Assembly: GCA_022560215.1 (NCBI GenBank)
Contig: JADFTO010000171.1
Location: 1 to 5,797 of the forward strand
DNA length: 5,797 nt
Source: Pseudomonadota bacterium
Lineage (GTDB): Bacteria > Pseudomonadota > Alphaproteobacteria > Rhodospirillales > 2-02-FULL-58-16
Direction: 5' to 3'
Made by a program: the position numbers and the translations under genes. Positions within the stretch are counted from its first letter, which is position 1. Every line of letters begins with the position of its first letter. Of this stretch, positions 1-5,797 are shown one piece after another. The notes under the pieces are model-generated. The model did no database searches. It worked only from the letters and a program-made list of their open reading frames with translations, and was not told the DNA's origin.

Positions 1-637
1 CCTTCTTGCCGGCGTCCGGCCCGAGATAGGTGGTGAGGATGGTCCGCGCCGTCTGGTCGTTGATGGTGACCTTGCAGGCGACGGCCAGGCGCTGCTGGAT
101 CCTGAGCAGGGAATGAACGTCCCTGTCGCTGAACCCCGAGGCGCGGTCCGTGGCCCAGGACCCGAGGAGACCGTTATTGCCGTCCTGCCCATCGGGCTCC
201 AGGTCTCCGAACCGGACCGAGTACGAGAGGTAATCCGTCGCGCCCCTGTCCTTGAATCCCTCGAGAATGGGGAAATCGACCAGGGCCTCCTCCCCCGTCA
301 GGCGCCGGCGCAGGAAGGGTATGCCGCTTTCCAGCATGTGGTGATAAGGGCTGCGAAACCAATCGTCCGATTGCCCTGCCACGCCATGAAGGTTCCCGAC
401 GGTGGCCACGCCCTCGTCCCTGTGCCAGGTCAAGGTCATGGACGCGAATAGGGGATGCAGGGTGCGGAACGCGATCTGGGCCCGCCACAGGGGAATCCCC
501 GTGGCCCGCAGGCGATTGCAACATCCCTCCATCAGGTTTTCCACGCTGGCGTCGCCGAGCGCCCGGTCCATCAGCCAGTTGGCGACCGAATCGATCAGGC
601 CGTCATCGACGACAATCGTGCTTACGTCTTCCGTCAT
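1..637 (-). CDS. Probable adenylate/guanylate cyclase, N-terminal sensory region (partial)
   Basis: The reading frame is open from an ATG at 637 through 212 codons to the left edge, so the C-terminus is missing. Upstream of the ATG the frame closes at a TAA (670-668) with no other ATG in between, which fixes the start; no strong Shine-Dalgarno is visible. The visible part is soluble, with no signal peptide or membrane segment. From memory it resembles the roughly 200-residue N-terminal region of Rhodospirillales class III cyclases: a helical start with NWLMDRALGD (20-29), then GIPLWRAQIAFRTLHPLF (47-64), a GAF-like middle, and a C-terminal helix rich in LLRIQQRLAVA followed by TTYLGPDAGKK, which in these proteins leads into the catalytic domain. 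If so, the whole protein would make cAMP or cGMP in response to a cytosolic signal. The catalytic residues lie outside the window, so the cyclase activity is inferred. Its promoter must lie in or beyond the repeat element that ends 15 bp upstream. Confidence 0.7.
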   Translation of the reverse strand, partial: MTEDVSTIVVDDGLIDSVANWLMDRALGDASVENLMEGCCNRLRATGIPLWRAQIAFRTLHPLFASMTLTWHRDEGVATVGNLHGVAGQSDDWFRSPYHHMLESGIPFLRRRLTGEEALVDFPILEGFKDRGATDYLSYSVRFGDLEPDGQDGNNGLLGSWATDRASGFSDRDVHSLLRIQQRLAVACKVTINDQTARTILTTYLGPDAGKK

Positions 638-652
638 TGACCGGCTGCCATG

Positions 653-832
653 TAGAGCGCTATCCGGTTAGTTGGAACCATTTGACCTGCGGCCTCCGGT
701 GGGGCAAATCGGCCCCCCGGGTGCGTTGCGGCGCGCAGCGAGATGGCACCGCATCGCGCGGCGCGCCGCGCCTGCCCGGATGAACCGATTTGCTCCCATC
801 AAATTGATCCCAACTTACCGGATAGTGCTCTA
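653..832. repeat. 180-bp inverted-repeat element (complete copy, MITE/REP-like)
   Basis: The element begins TAGAGCGCTATCCGGT and ends with the near-complement ACCGGATAGTGCTCTA. The outer 23 bases of each arm (653-675 and 810-832) match at 21 positions, and similarity continues inward with one small gap through ATTTGA. Deeper in the arms GCAAATCGG occurs on the left (704-712) and again, inverted, on the right at about 785-793. The centre is very GC-rich and holds a perfect 16-bp palindrome (756-771). There is no convincing coding frame. Both ends are TA followed by GAGC, which would fit a miniature element with a TA target duplication, as in IS630-type transposons, but this is an inference. 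A second family member lies at 5670-5797. The element sits between the dehydrogenase gene and the cyclase gene and would be transcribed as part of the cyclase leader if the promoter is upstream of it. Confidence 0.8.
756..771. repeat. Perfect 16-bp GC palindrome in the repeat centre
   Basis: GCGCGGCGCGCCGCGC reads the same on both strands, with no mismatch and no spacer. It lies inside the 180-bp inverted-repeat element, slightly to the right of its midpoint. Because it is made only of G and C in a GC-rich genome, part of the symmetry may be chance, but it would add to a cruciform or a very stable RNA hairpin formed by the whole element. Confidence 0.6.
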
Positions 833-836
833 AAGG

Positions 837-873
837 GACTTCGTCCGCAGTTTACCAATTTTCGGACGAAGTC
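837..873. promoter_or_regulatory. Perfect 11-bp dyad with AT-rich 15-nt loop (terminator-like hairpin or operator)
   Basis: GACTTCGTCCG (837-847) is the exact reverse complement of CGGACGAAGTC (863-873). The 15 bases between them are AT-rich, in contrast to the surroundings. On the minus strand it lies 39 bp after the stop codon of the dehydrogenase gene, a usual place for a transcription terminator. However, the 3' side continues CCCTTTAGAG with only three T's, so it is not a classical intrinsic terminator. It is also 200 bp upstream of the cyclase start, so an operator or an RNA-processing hairpin is possible. It ends 4 bp from the 180-bp repeat element but is not part of its symmetry. Confidence 0.6.
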
Positions 874-912
874 ACGGATTTACGTGCATCCCCCGCCCGC
901 ATCGCCGCCGCG

Positions 913-1980
913 TCAGGCGAAGACCTTGCCGAAGCGGTTGGCGACGAATTCATCGAAGTCGGCGTCCTCCTGGCGAACGAAGCCGCTCGCCGGCAACTTC
1001 CCGTCCCGGTGCAGGTCGACCATGGCGCACACCCCGGCCGCAGTGGTCGCCTGAATGGCGCTCCGCCCCCCTTCGTCCAGGCCGCCGTAGATCTTCTTGG
1101 CGTAACTTTCCTGGGTCAGGATGTCCTCACGCATCCCGGTCACGGAGACGAAGATCAGAACCACGTCCTGATGGGTCACGGGGATGCCGTATTCGATCAG
1201 GTCCTTGAAGGTCTCCCTGTGTTCGCAAAGCTTGAGGTCGTGGGCCAGCATCTGGATCATGTCCCGGTGCCCGGGATAGCGCACCGTTTTGTAGTTGAGG
1301 TTGCGCACGCGCCCTTCCAGGGTCTCGCAGAGGGTGCCGGCGCCGCCCGACGTGCTGAAGGCCTCGTAGTTGACGCCGTCGAGGGAGAAGTGCTCCAGCC
1401 CCTCCAGCGGCAGCAGCTCCCGCCGCTGGCCTTCGTGGATGGCATCGCATAGGTTGCAGTACTCGTTGATCAGGCCGTCGATGCTCCAGGTCAGGTTGTA
1501 TTTGAGCGCGTTGTCGGGATACAAGGGGAGCGCGCCCACCCTGAGCCGTACGTCATGGGGCTCGTCGAATCTGTTCACCAGGTGGTTGGCGACGATCGAG
1601 ATGAAGCCCGGCGCCAGGCCGCATTGGGGAACGAACAGGGTTTCCGCCCCCTCGGCGATCTCGCGAAGCCTCCGCGCCGTGTCCAAGTCCTCGGTAAGGT
1701 TGAAGAAATGAGCGCCGTATTCCCGCGCCGCTTCCCCCACCAGTGGATCGAGGAAATAGGGAAGGGCGCTGATCACGATGTCGGCGGCGTCAACCGCACG
1801 GCCGAGGGCGGCCTTGTCGGAAACGTCGAGCCGCTCACGCTTCACATTACCCCGCCCCCGGGAATCCAGGGCGTCCGCGTCATTGTCGGCCAGGGTGACG
1901 CGATAGTCGCCGCACTCGGCCAGGATTTCAGCGACGCCCACCCCGATCTTTCCGGCTCCCAGCACAAGGACTTTCGTCAT
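913..1980 (-). CDS. Saccharopine dehydrogenase-family NAD(P)-dependent oxidoreductase
   Basis: The product is a 355-residue cytosolic enzyme. A Rossmann fold opens it: VLVLGAGKIG holds the GxGxxG loop (residues 8-13), and Asp32 at the end of the second strand (TLADND) suggests NAD(H) over NADP(H). Further family marks are ADIVISALPYF (66-76), PQCGLAPGF (118-126), YNLTWSIDGLINEY (161-174), a TSGGAGTL stretch, NYKTVRYPGH, FVSVTGMR, and a C-terminal GFVRQED followed by FANRFG-like residues. This pattern belongs to the saccharopine dehydrogenase/Lys9 group, which includes bacterial lysine 6-dehydrogenases. The likely reaction is NAD-linked formation or oxidation of a lysine-derived amine, but the exact substrate cannot be set from sequence. 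The ATG at 1980 was chosen because GGAAGGATCGG precedes it and the Rossmann strand starts at once; the frame also runs back to a TTG at 2010, which would add ten residues. It is transcribed away from the transporter gene. No lysine-pathway partner gene lies in the window. Confidence 0.88.
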   Translation of the reverse strand: MTKVLVLGAGKIGVGVAEILAECGDYRVTLADNDADALDSRGRGNVKRERLDVSDKAALGRAVDAADIVISALPYFLDPLVGEAAREYGAHFFNLTEDLDTARRLREIAEGAETLFVPQCGLAPGFISIVANHLVNRFDEPHDVRLRVGALPLYPDNALKYNLTWSIDGLINEYCNLCDAIHEGQRRELLPLEGLEHFSLDGVNYEAFSTSGGAGTLCETLEGRVRNLNYKTVRYPGHRDMIQMLAHDLKLCEHRETFKDLIEYGIPVTHQDVVLIFVSVTGMREDILTQESYAKKIYGGLDEGGRSAIQATTAAGVCAMVDLHRDGKLPASGFVRQEDADFDEFVANRFGKVFA

Positions 1981-2106
1981 CCGATCCTTCCCGTTGGCAA
2001 TTCCCCACAACCTTAAAAGCCAACACCCCCCTTGCCAAGGCAGACCGCCGGACCTGCGTGCAAATTATTGCTGGCTGTTTGTTTTCCTTGCGGGTACCCC
2101 CATCCC
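1981..2106. promoter_or_regulatory. Divergent intergenic region with putative promoters and a small dyad
   Basis: These 126 bp separate two genes that start away from each other, so promoters for both must lie here unless they reach into coding DNA. The region holds an 11-bp palindrome, CCTTG-C-CAAGG (2030-2040). The core TTGGC appears three times: in that palindrome on both strands, at 2019-2023 on the minus strand and at 1994-1998 on the plus strand. On the minus strand TTGGCA (2038-2033) followed after 15 nt by TTTAAG (2017-2012) is a weak sigma70-like pair with a short spacer. I found no good promoter for the plus strand. A shared regulator is possible but unproven. Confidence 0.3.
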
Positions 2107-3048
2107 ATGAACCAACCCCTTCCACCGAGCACCGAGCCCCCTGATGAGTCCGGGGACACGGCCAGGCGCGATCGCCGCGCCGTCCGATTTGCCTACGTCA
2201 CGTTGTTCCTCGGCATCGTCGGCATCGCTTTCTCGCCCATATTCGTGCGCTTCAGCGAACTGGACCCCACCGCCACCGCCTTTCACCGGGTATTCCTGGC
2301 GTTGCCCGCGTTGTGGATTTGGATGTGGTCCCGTGGTCGCGGCAATGGCGCCACCAGGAAACCCCGGACGGCATACGATTACGGGCGTCTCATATTGGTG
2401 GGTTTTCTGTTCGCCGGTGACTTGATCTTCTGGCACTGGTCGCTGCGCTATACATCGGTCGCAAACGCCGTTCTGCTTGCCAACTTCGCACCCATCTTCG
2501 TCACCTTCGGCAGCTTCGCCCTTTTCGGCGAGCGCTTCGGCCTCACCTTCCTCATGGGCGTCGCACTTTCCATCGGCGGCGGCGCGATCCTGGTAGGCGA
2601 CAGCTTCAGCCTGGGCTTGGACAATGTCCTGGGTGATGCGTTCGGGTTGGTGACGGCCATGTTCTACGGCGCCTATATCCTCGCCGTCAGCAACGTCAGG
2701 GCCGAATTTTCAACCGCCACCGTCATGGGCTGGAGCAGCGCCGCCAGCGCCGTCATCCTGTTGCCCGTCACCCTCATGATGGGCGAGGACTTGATCGCGA
2801 CCACCCTTTACGGTTGGGGCATTTTGGTGGGGTTGGCACTCGTCTCCCATGTGGCGGGGCAGGGTTTTCTCGCCCATTCGCTCGCCCACTTGCCCGCCCC
2901 CTTCACGTCGGTCGCCCTTCTTCTCCAGCCCGCCATATCCATCGTCCTCGCCTGGGTGATCCTGGCGGAGCCCCTTGGCGGCTGGCAGGCCCTGGGCGTC
3001 GCCGTGATCCTGGCGGGGGTCGTCTTCGCCCGTCTCGGCAGCCGCTGA
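2107..3048 (+). CDS. EamA/DMT-superfamily transporter (10-TMS inner-membrane permease)
   Basis: The product is a 313-residue membrane protein of the drug/metabolite transporter superfamily, of usual length for two EamA repeats of five helices each. After a hydrophilic Pro- and Arg-rich N-terminus (1-27) come the first helices FAYVTLFLGIVGIAFSPIF and a repeat ending in the family-typical LRYTSVANAVLLANFAPIF and FALFGERFG. The second repeat begins near GDAFGLVTAMFYGAYILAV and ends with HLPAPFTSVALLLQPAISI, WVILAEPLGGWQ and a last helix before ARLGSR. These proteins move small metabolites across the inner membrane, often as exporters; the substrate cannot be predicted. The ATG at 2107 is preferred as the first ATG that leaves the whole domain intact, although no purine-rich ribosome site precedes it; the frame also stays open back to a TTG at 2032. 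The gene is divergent from the dehydrogenase and convergent with glcF, with only 33 bp between their stop codons, so it is probably transcribed alone. Confidence 0.9.
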   Translation: MNQPLPPSTEPPDESGDTARRDRRAVRFAYVTLFLGIVGIAFSPIFVRFSELDPTATAFHRVFLALPALWIWMWSRGRGNGATRKPRTAYDYGRLILVGFLFAGDLIFWHWSLRYTSVANAVLLANFAPIFVTFGSFALFGERFGLTFLMGVALSIGGGAILVGDSFSLGLDNVLGDAFGLVTAMFYGAYILAVSNVRAEFSTATVMGWSSAASAVILLPVTLMMGEDLIATTLYGWGILVGLALVSHVAGQGFLAHSLAHLPAPFTSVALLLQPAISIVLAWVILAEPLGGWQALGVAVILAGVVFARLGSR

Positions 3049-3081
3049 CGGGGAAGGGGCCGGGCGCATTCGGCATTCCCG

Positions 3082-4356
3082 TTACAGTCCCTCGGGCCGG
3101 GGGCCGCCCGTGGCCCAGTCGAGAAGCTCCACGGTATGCACCACGGGCAGGTCAACGGCCTGGGAAATCTGCACCAGGCAGCCGATGTTGCCGGTGGCGA
3201 TGGCGCCGGCACCGGTTTTTTCCAGGTTGGCCGCCTTGCGGTCGCGCAAACGGGCCGCCAGGACCGGCTGAAGGATGTTGTAGGTGCCGGCGGATCCGCA
3301 ACAGAGATGCCCTTCCGCCGGCTCGCGCAACTCGAATCCGGCATCGGCCAGCAGGGCCTTGGGCTGATCGATGATGCGCTGGCCGTGCTGCAAGGAACAG
3401 GCCGCGTGATAGGCTATCACCGGCGCGTCGACGGGCACCGTTTCCTTCAGGCCCAGTTCGGCCATGACCTCGGTCACGTCCCGGGTTATCCCTGCGATGT
3501 GGGCGGCGGGCGCGGCCCAGTCCCTGTCGCCGGCCAGCATGACGCCGTAATCCTTGACCGTGGTGCCGCAGCCGGACGCGTTGATGACCACCGCATCCAG
3601 GTCGGCCACGCGCTGCCAGGCGGCCACGTTGGCCCGCGCCGCGGCAAGGGATTGGCGCTTCCGGCCCATGTGATGCACCAGGGCCCCGCAGCACCCGGCC
3701 CCTTTGGCCACCACCACCTCGCAGCCGTGGCGGGTGAGGAGGCGCACCGTGGCTTCGTTGATGGCCGGGCGCAGCACCTGCTGGGCGCAGCCGGTCATCA
3801 GGGCGACCCGCATGCGCCTGTCCCCCAGGGCCCGGAACACCTGCGGCCGGTCGACGGGCGAAGGCGCGGGAATGGACCGGGGGGCGAGGTCCATCATGTT
3901 CCGCAACGACTTGGTCAAATACCCTTTCAAGGGCTCGGCCAACCGGGCGCCGAACAGGGCGAGGCGCATGAGCGTCGGGCTGGGAAGGACGCGCGCCAGC
4001 ATTTCGCGAAACATCCTCTCGGGCAGGGGGCGGCGGAAGGTATCCTCGATTCTGGCGCGGGCCTGATCCACAAGATGCATGTAGTCGACACCCGACGGGC
4101 ACGTGGTCATGCATGAAAAGCAACTCAGGCAGCGGTCGATGTGCTTGGTCACCTTGGCCGAGGCCGGCTTGTCGTTCTCCAGCATGTCCTTGATCATGTA
4201 GATGCGCCCGCGGGGGCTGTCCAATTCGTCGCCCAGCAGCACGTAGGTGGGGCAGGTGGCGATGCAGAAGCCGCAGTGAACGCACTTCCTGAGGATGCGG
4301 TTGGCCTCGGCGGTGTGGGGATCGGCCAGCTGCGCCTCCGAGAACAGGGTCTGCAT
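3082..4356 (-). CDS. glcF: Glycolate oxidase iron-sulfur subunit GlcF
   Basis: The product is a 424-residue electron-transfer subunit of glycolate oxidase (GlcDEF), which oxidises glycolate to glyoxylate and passes electrons to the respiratory chain at the inner membrane. Two [4Fe-4S] ferredoxin motifs are complete: C25-x2-C28-x2-C31-x3-C35-P and C76-x2-C79-x2-C82-x3-C86-P. Two cysteine-rich CCG domains follow: C190 with GCCG (221-224) and SGCG (261-264), then C320 with LCCG (351-354) and IGC (391-393). No expected cysteine is missing. The length is normal for the family. The ATG at 4356 is 2 nt after the glcE stop, so translation is probably coupled to glcE. The frame remains open upstream to about 4818, but that extension is antiparallel-free overlap with glcE in another frame and lacks family similarity. 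The related heterodisulfide-type and lactate-utilisation LutA proteins are alternatives, but the GlcE neighbour and the N-terminal double ferredoxin favour GlcF. Confidence 0.95.
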   Translation of the reverse strand: MQTLFSEAQLADPHTAEANRILRKCVHCGFCIATCPTYVLLGDELDSPRGRIYMIKDMLENDKPASAKVTKHIDRCLSCFSCMTTCPSGVDYMHLVDQARARIEDTFRRPLPERMFREMLARVLPSPTLMRLALFGARLAEPLKGYLTKSLRNMMDLAPRSIPAPSPVDRPQVFRALGDRRMRVALMTGCAQQVLRPAINEATVRLLTRHGCEVVVAKGAGCCGALVHHMGRKRQSLAAARANVAAWQRVADLDAVVINASGCGTTVKDYGVMLAGDRDWAAPAAHIAGITRDVTEVMAELGLKETVPVDAPVIAYHAACSLQHGQRIIDQPKALLADAGFELREPAEGHLCCGSAGTYNILQPVLAARLRDRKAANLEKTGAGAIATGNIGCLVQISQAVDLPVVHTVELLDWATGGPRPEGL

Positions 4357-4358
4357 GG

Positions 4359-5582
4359 CTATAGGCCCTCGCCCATGCGGCCGGGATTGAGGATTCGGCC
4401 CGGGTCGAATGCCTCCTTGATGCGGGTGGCAAGGGCCTTGAGGGGCGCGGGCTGGGGCTGGAACACAGGCGTTCGGGCGCGGACCTCCGGCGCCGCGCGG
4501 ATCAGCGTCGCGTGTCCGCCCGAGGGCCCGAGAGCGCCCCTCACGCATTCGTGGCCGGCATCGTCCAGGGGCGTGAGTGACAGCCACACCAGCCCCCCGC
4601 CCCAGTCGAAGAAGACCCGGCCGGGCAAGGACTCGAGTATCTCCGCCGCCACCCGGGCGCCCGCCGCCGGGGGCACGGAAATCCGCCACACCTGGCTTTC
4701 TTCTTCGCCGGTGAAGTAGGTCACGTCGCGCACCTCCCGCCACAGGGTCCTTGAATTGGCCGTGTGCAGCTCTTCCAAATCCCCGAAATCCGCGAGCAGA
4801 TCCTTGAGCGCCTGGCACCTGTAATCGGCCGATGGCCCCGGCCCCTCGACGCGGATCGCCGTCACGGCGCCTCCGGCGCCGGACACGTACGGGACCATGG
4901 AAGCCGCCGCCGCGTGCCTAGGCAGATGGGCGGCGGCGGAGACCTCGTTGGAGCTCGCCAGGGCCGCCCCCATGGCCTTGACGGCGTCCTCGTCGCCGGC
5001 GCCCAGAACCAGTACGGTGCGCGTCTTTTCCGGCGCCGGCACCACCTTGATCGTCACCTCGCTCATCACGCCTAAGGTGCCGAAGGAGCCGGCCATCAGT
5101 TTCGAAAGATCGAAGCCGGTCACGTTCTTGACCACGCGCCCCCCCGACTTGAACTCCTGGCCGCGTCCGTTGATGGCCTGGAAGCCGAGCAAATGGTCCC
5201 GCGCGGCCCCCGATAGGATGCGCCGGGGACCGGACAGGTTGCACGCGATGACGCCGCCGATGGTGCCCGACGCCGTCCCGCCGCCGAGCAAGGGCCCGAG
5301 GTCGGGGGGCTCGAAGGCGAGCCGTTGGTTGTTGTCCGCCAGCGCCGCCCGTATCTCGGCCATGGGGGTGGCCGGCGCCGCCCCCATGACCAGCTCGGCG
5401 GGCTCGTAGAGGCCAATACCGGAAAGCGCCGCGAGATCGAGGCGCACGATGGCGTCACAAGGGCGGCCGAAGGCACGCTTGGAACCGCCGGCGCTGATCT
5501 CCAGGGGGGTCTCGCTGGCGGCCGCCCACTGGATCGATTCCAGCACTTGTTCGGCGGTTTGGGGCTTGAGAACATCCGTCAT
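4359..5582 (-). CDS. glcE: Glycolate oxidase FAD-binding subunit GlcE
   Basis: The product is a 407-residue soluble FAD-binding subunit of the GlcDEF glycolate oxidase. The N-terminal PCMH-type FAD domain is clear: the dinucleotide contact loop ISAGGSKRAFG (29-39), then PLLGGGTASGTIGGVIACN (97-115) and SGPRRILSGAARDHLLG (117-133), and finally the strongly conserved GGRVVKNVTGFDLSKLMAGS (147-166) with FGTLGV (167-172). The C-terminus FDPGRILNPGRM is the usual closing signature of this oxidase family, where the subunit ends. It is somewhat longer than E. coli GlcE (about 350 residues), as is common in alphaproteobacteria. The ATG at 5582 gives the expected N-terminus, though the nearest purine-rich stretch (GAGGCGG) is rather far upstream, so initiation may be weak. 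The gene is the first of a glcE-glcF pair. The catalytic partner gene glcD, normally just upstream, is absent from the 215 bp that remain on that side. Confidence 0.94.
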   Translation of the reverse strand: MTDVLKPQTAEQVLESIQWAAASETPLEISAGGSKRAFGRPCDAIVRLDLAALSGIGLYEPAELVMGAAPATPMAEIRAALADNNQRLAFEPPDLGPLLGGGTASGTIGGVIACNLSGPRRILSGAARDHLLGFQAINGRGQEFKSGGRVVKNVTGFDLSKLMAGSFGTLGVMSEVTIKVVPAPEKTRTVLVLGAGDEDAVKAMGAALASSNEVSAAAHLPRHAAAASMVPYVSGAGGAVTAIRVEGPGPSADYRCQALKDLLADFGDLEELHTANSRTLWREVRDVTYFTGEEESQVWRISVPPAAGARVAAEILESLPGRVFFDWGGGLVWLSLTPLDDAGHECVRGALGPSGGHATLIRAAPEVRARTPVFQPQPAPLKALATRIKEAFDPGRILNPGRMGEGL

Positions 5583-5669
5583 GATTTTCAGATAAACCGC
5601 CTCGACTCTGATGGGGGGCGCGAAGAGAAGTGTTTCCCGGCCGCTGCCCAGTCTTTATCTATCTTCCCT
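5583..5669 (-). promoter_or_regulatory. Leader of glcEF, possible weak promoter
   Basis: The 87 bp between the glcE start and the right-hand repeat contain a possible minus-strand -10 box TAGATA (5661-5656). The best -35-like match is CTGACC (5682-5677), 15 nt away and inside the repeat arm, so spacing and sequence are both suboptimal. If glcD lies beyond the repeat, glcEF may instead be read from a promoter outside the window. No terminator or riboswitch fold is evident. Confidence 0.22.
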
Positions 5670-5797
5670 TAGAGCGGGTCAGGATTGATAGGAACCATTT
5701 GACCGGGATTATTTTGTCCCGTGGCTAGGCACGCTCCGAAAGGCGATGCTTGCGCATCGGATGAGGGGCGTAACGACGCCACGGGGCAAAAGAAGGC
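5670..5797. repeat. Second inverted-repeat element of the same family, cut by the window edge
   Basis: The left arm starts TAGAGCG (5670-5676) and then has GGAACCATTTGACC (5691-5704); both blocks are identical and at the same spacing as in the element at 653-832, while 10 of the 14 bases between them differ. Further in, TTTTGTCCCGTGG (5712-5724) pairs with CCACGGGGCAAAA (5779-5791) at 12 of 13 positions. The centre has a hairpin, CGATGC (5744-5749) with GCATCG (5754-5759) around TTGC. By symmetry the right end should fall near 5833, about 36 bp outside the window, giving an element of about 164 bp. It has no coding frame and lies upstream of glcE, where glcD might have been expected. Confidence 0.75.

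Noticed and set aside
653..832. CRISPR array or tRNA in the intergenic repeat
   Set aside because: There are no regularly spaced direct repeats and no cloverleaf or T-loop sequence; the symmetry is a single inverted repeat.
848..862. TTTACCAATT in the dyad loop as half of a GntR/PdhR-type operator
   Set aside because: Only one half-site is present, with no matching inverted half at the right distance.
743..1054. A 103-codon plus-strand frame crossing the repeat, the dyad and the dehydrogenase end
   Set aside because: It runs through the inverted-repeat structure and overlaps the dehydrogenase C-terminus, and has no family resemblance.
1009..1452. A 147-codon plus-strand frame inside the dehydrogenase gene
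   Set aside because: It is the complement of well-conserved dehydrogenase sequence and shows no domain of its own.
3048..3082. ACGGG (3048-3052) and CCCGT (3078-3082) as a bidirectional terminator
   Set aside because: The stem is only 5 bp with a 25-nt loop and no T-tract on either side, so it is within chance.
3136..4116. A 326-codon open frame on the plus strand opposite glcF
   Set aside because: It is His-, Gly- and Ala-rich with no recognisable domain and lies wholly antisense to a gene with intact iron-sulfur motifs; long antisense frames are common in DNA of this GC content.
3082..4818. Possible longer GlcF, or a fusion, reaching into glcE
   Set aside because: The extra N-terminal stretch is low-complexity Arg/Gly/Pro sequence in an alternative frame of glcE, whose own frame is clearly the coding one; the ATG at 4356 gives the normal GlcF start.

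Overview
The window is about 5.8 kb of GC-rich DNA that reads as ordinary chromosome of an alphaproteobacterium, most likely Rhodospirillales (Rhodospirillum/Magnetospirillum-like). The evidence is the strong G/C bias at third codon positions, an N-terminal region typical of the class III cyclase-type proteins common in that order, a glcE-glcF pair, and short inverted-repeat elements in the intergenic DNA. The assignment is an inference from sequence character only.

Layout from left to right. (1) Positions 1-637, minus strand: the first 212 codons of a protein that looks like the N-terminal sensory half of an adenylate/guanylate cyclase; the catalytic half lies outside the window. (2) Positions 638-912, intergenic: a 180-bp inverted-repeat element (653-832) and, 4 bp away, a perfect 11-bp dyad (837-873). 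(3) Positions 913-1980, minus strand: a saccharopine dehydrogenase-family oxidoreductase. (4) Positions 1981-2106: a divergent intergenic region. (5) Positions 2107-3048, plus strand: an EamA/DMT-family inner-membrane transporter. (6) Positions 3082-5582, minus strand: glcE and glcF, the FAD-binding and iron-sulfur subunits of glycolate oxidase, separated by 2 nt. (7) Positions 5583-5797: a short leader, then a second, incomplete element of the same repeat family running off the right edge.

How the genes work together: GlcE and GlcF are parts of one enzyme (GlcDEF), which oxidises glycolate to glyoxylate at the membrane. The catalytic subunit gene glcD is not next to glcE within the window and would have to lie beyond the right-hand repeat or elsewhere. 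The dehydrogenase probably acts in amino-acid (lysine-type) metabolism. The transporter's substrate cannot be told from sequence. I see no functional link tying the four units together.

I found no phage genes, insertion-sequence transposase, CRISPR array, tRNA, rRNA or defence-type gene cluster. The most interesting structure is non-coding: two members of one inverted-repeat family whose outermost and inner blocks are conserved while the middle of the arm has changed, yet in the complete copy the two arms still match each other. No gene here looks like a new biological system.
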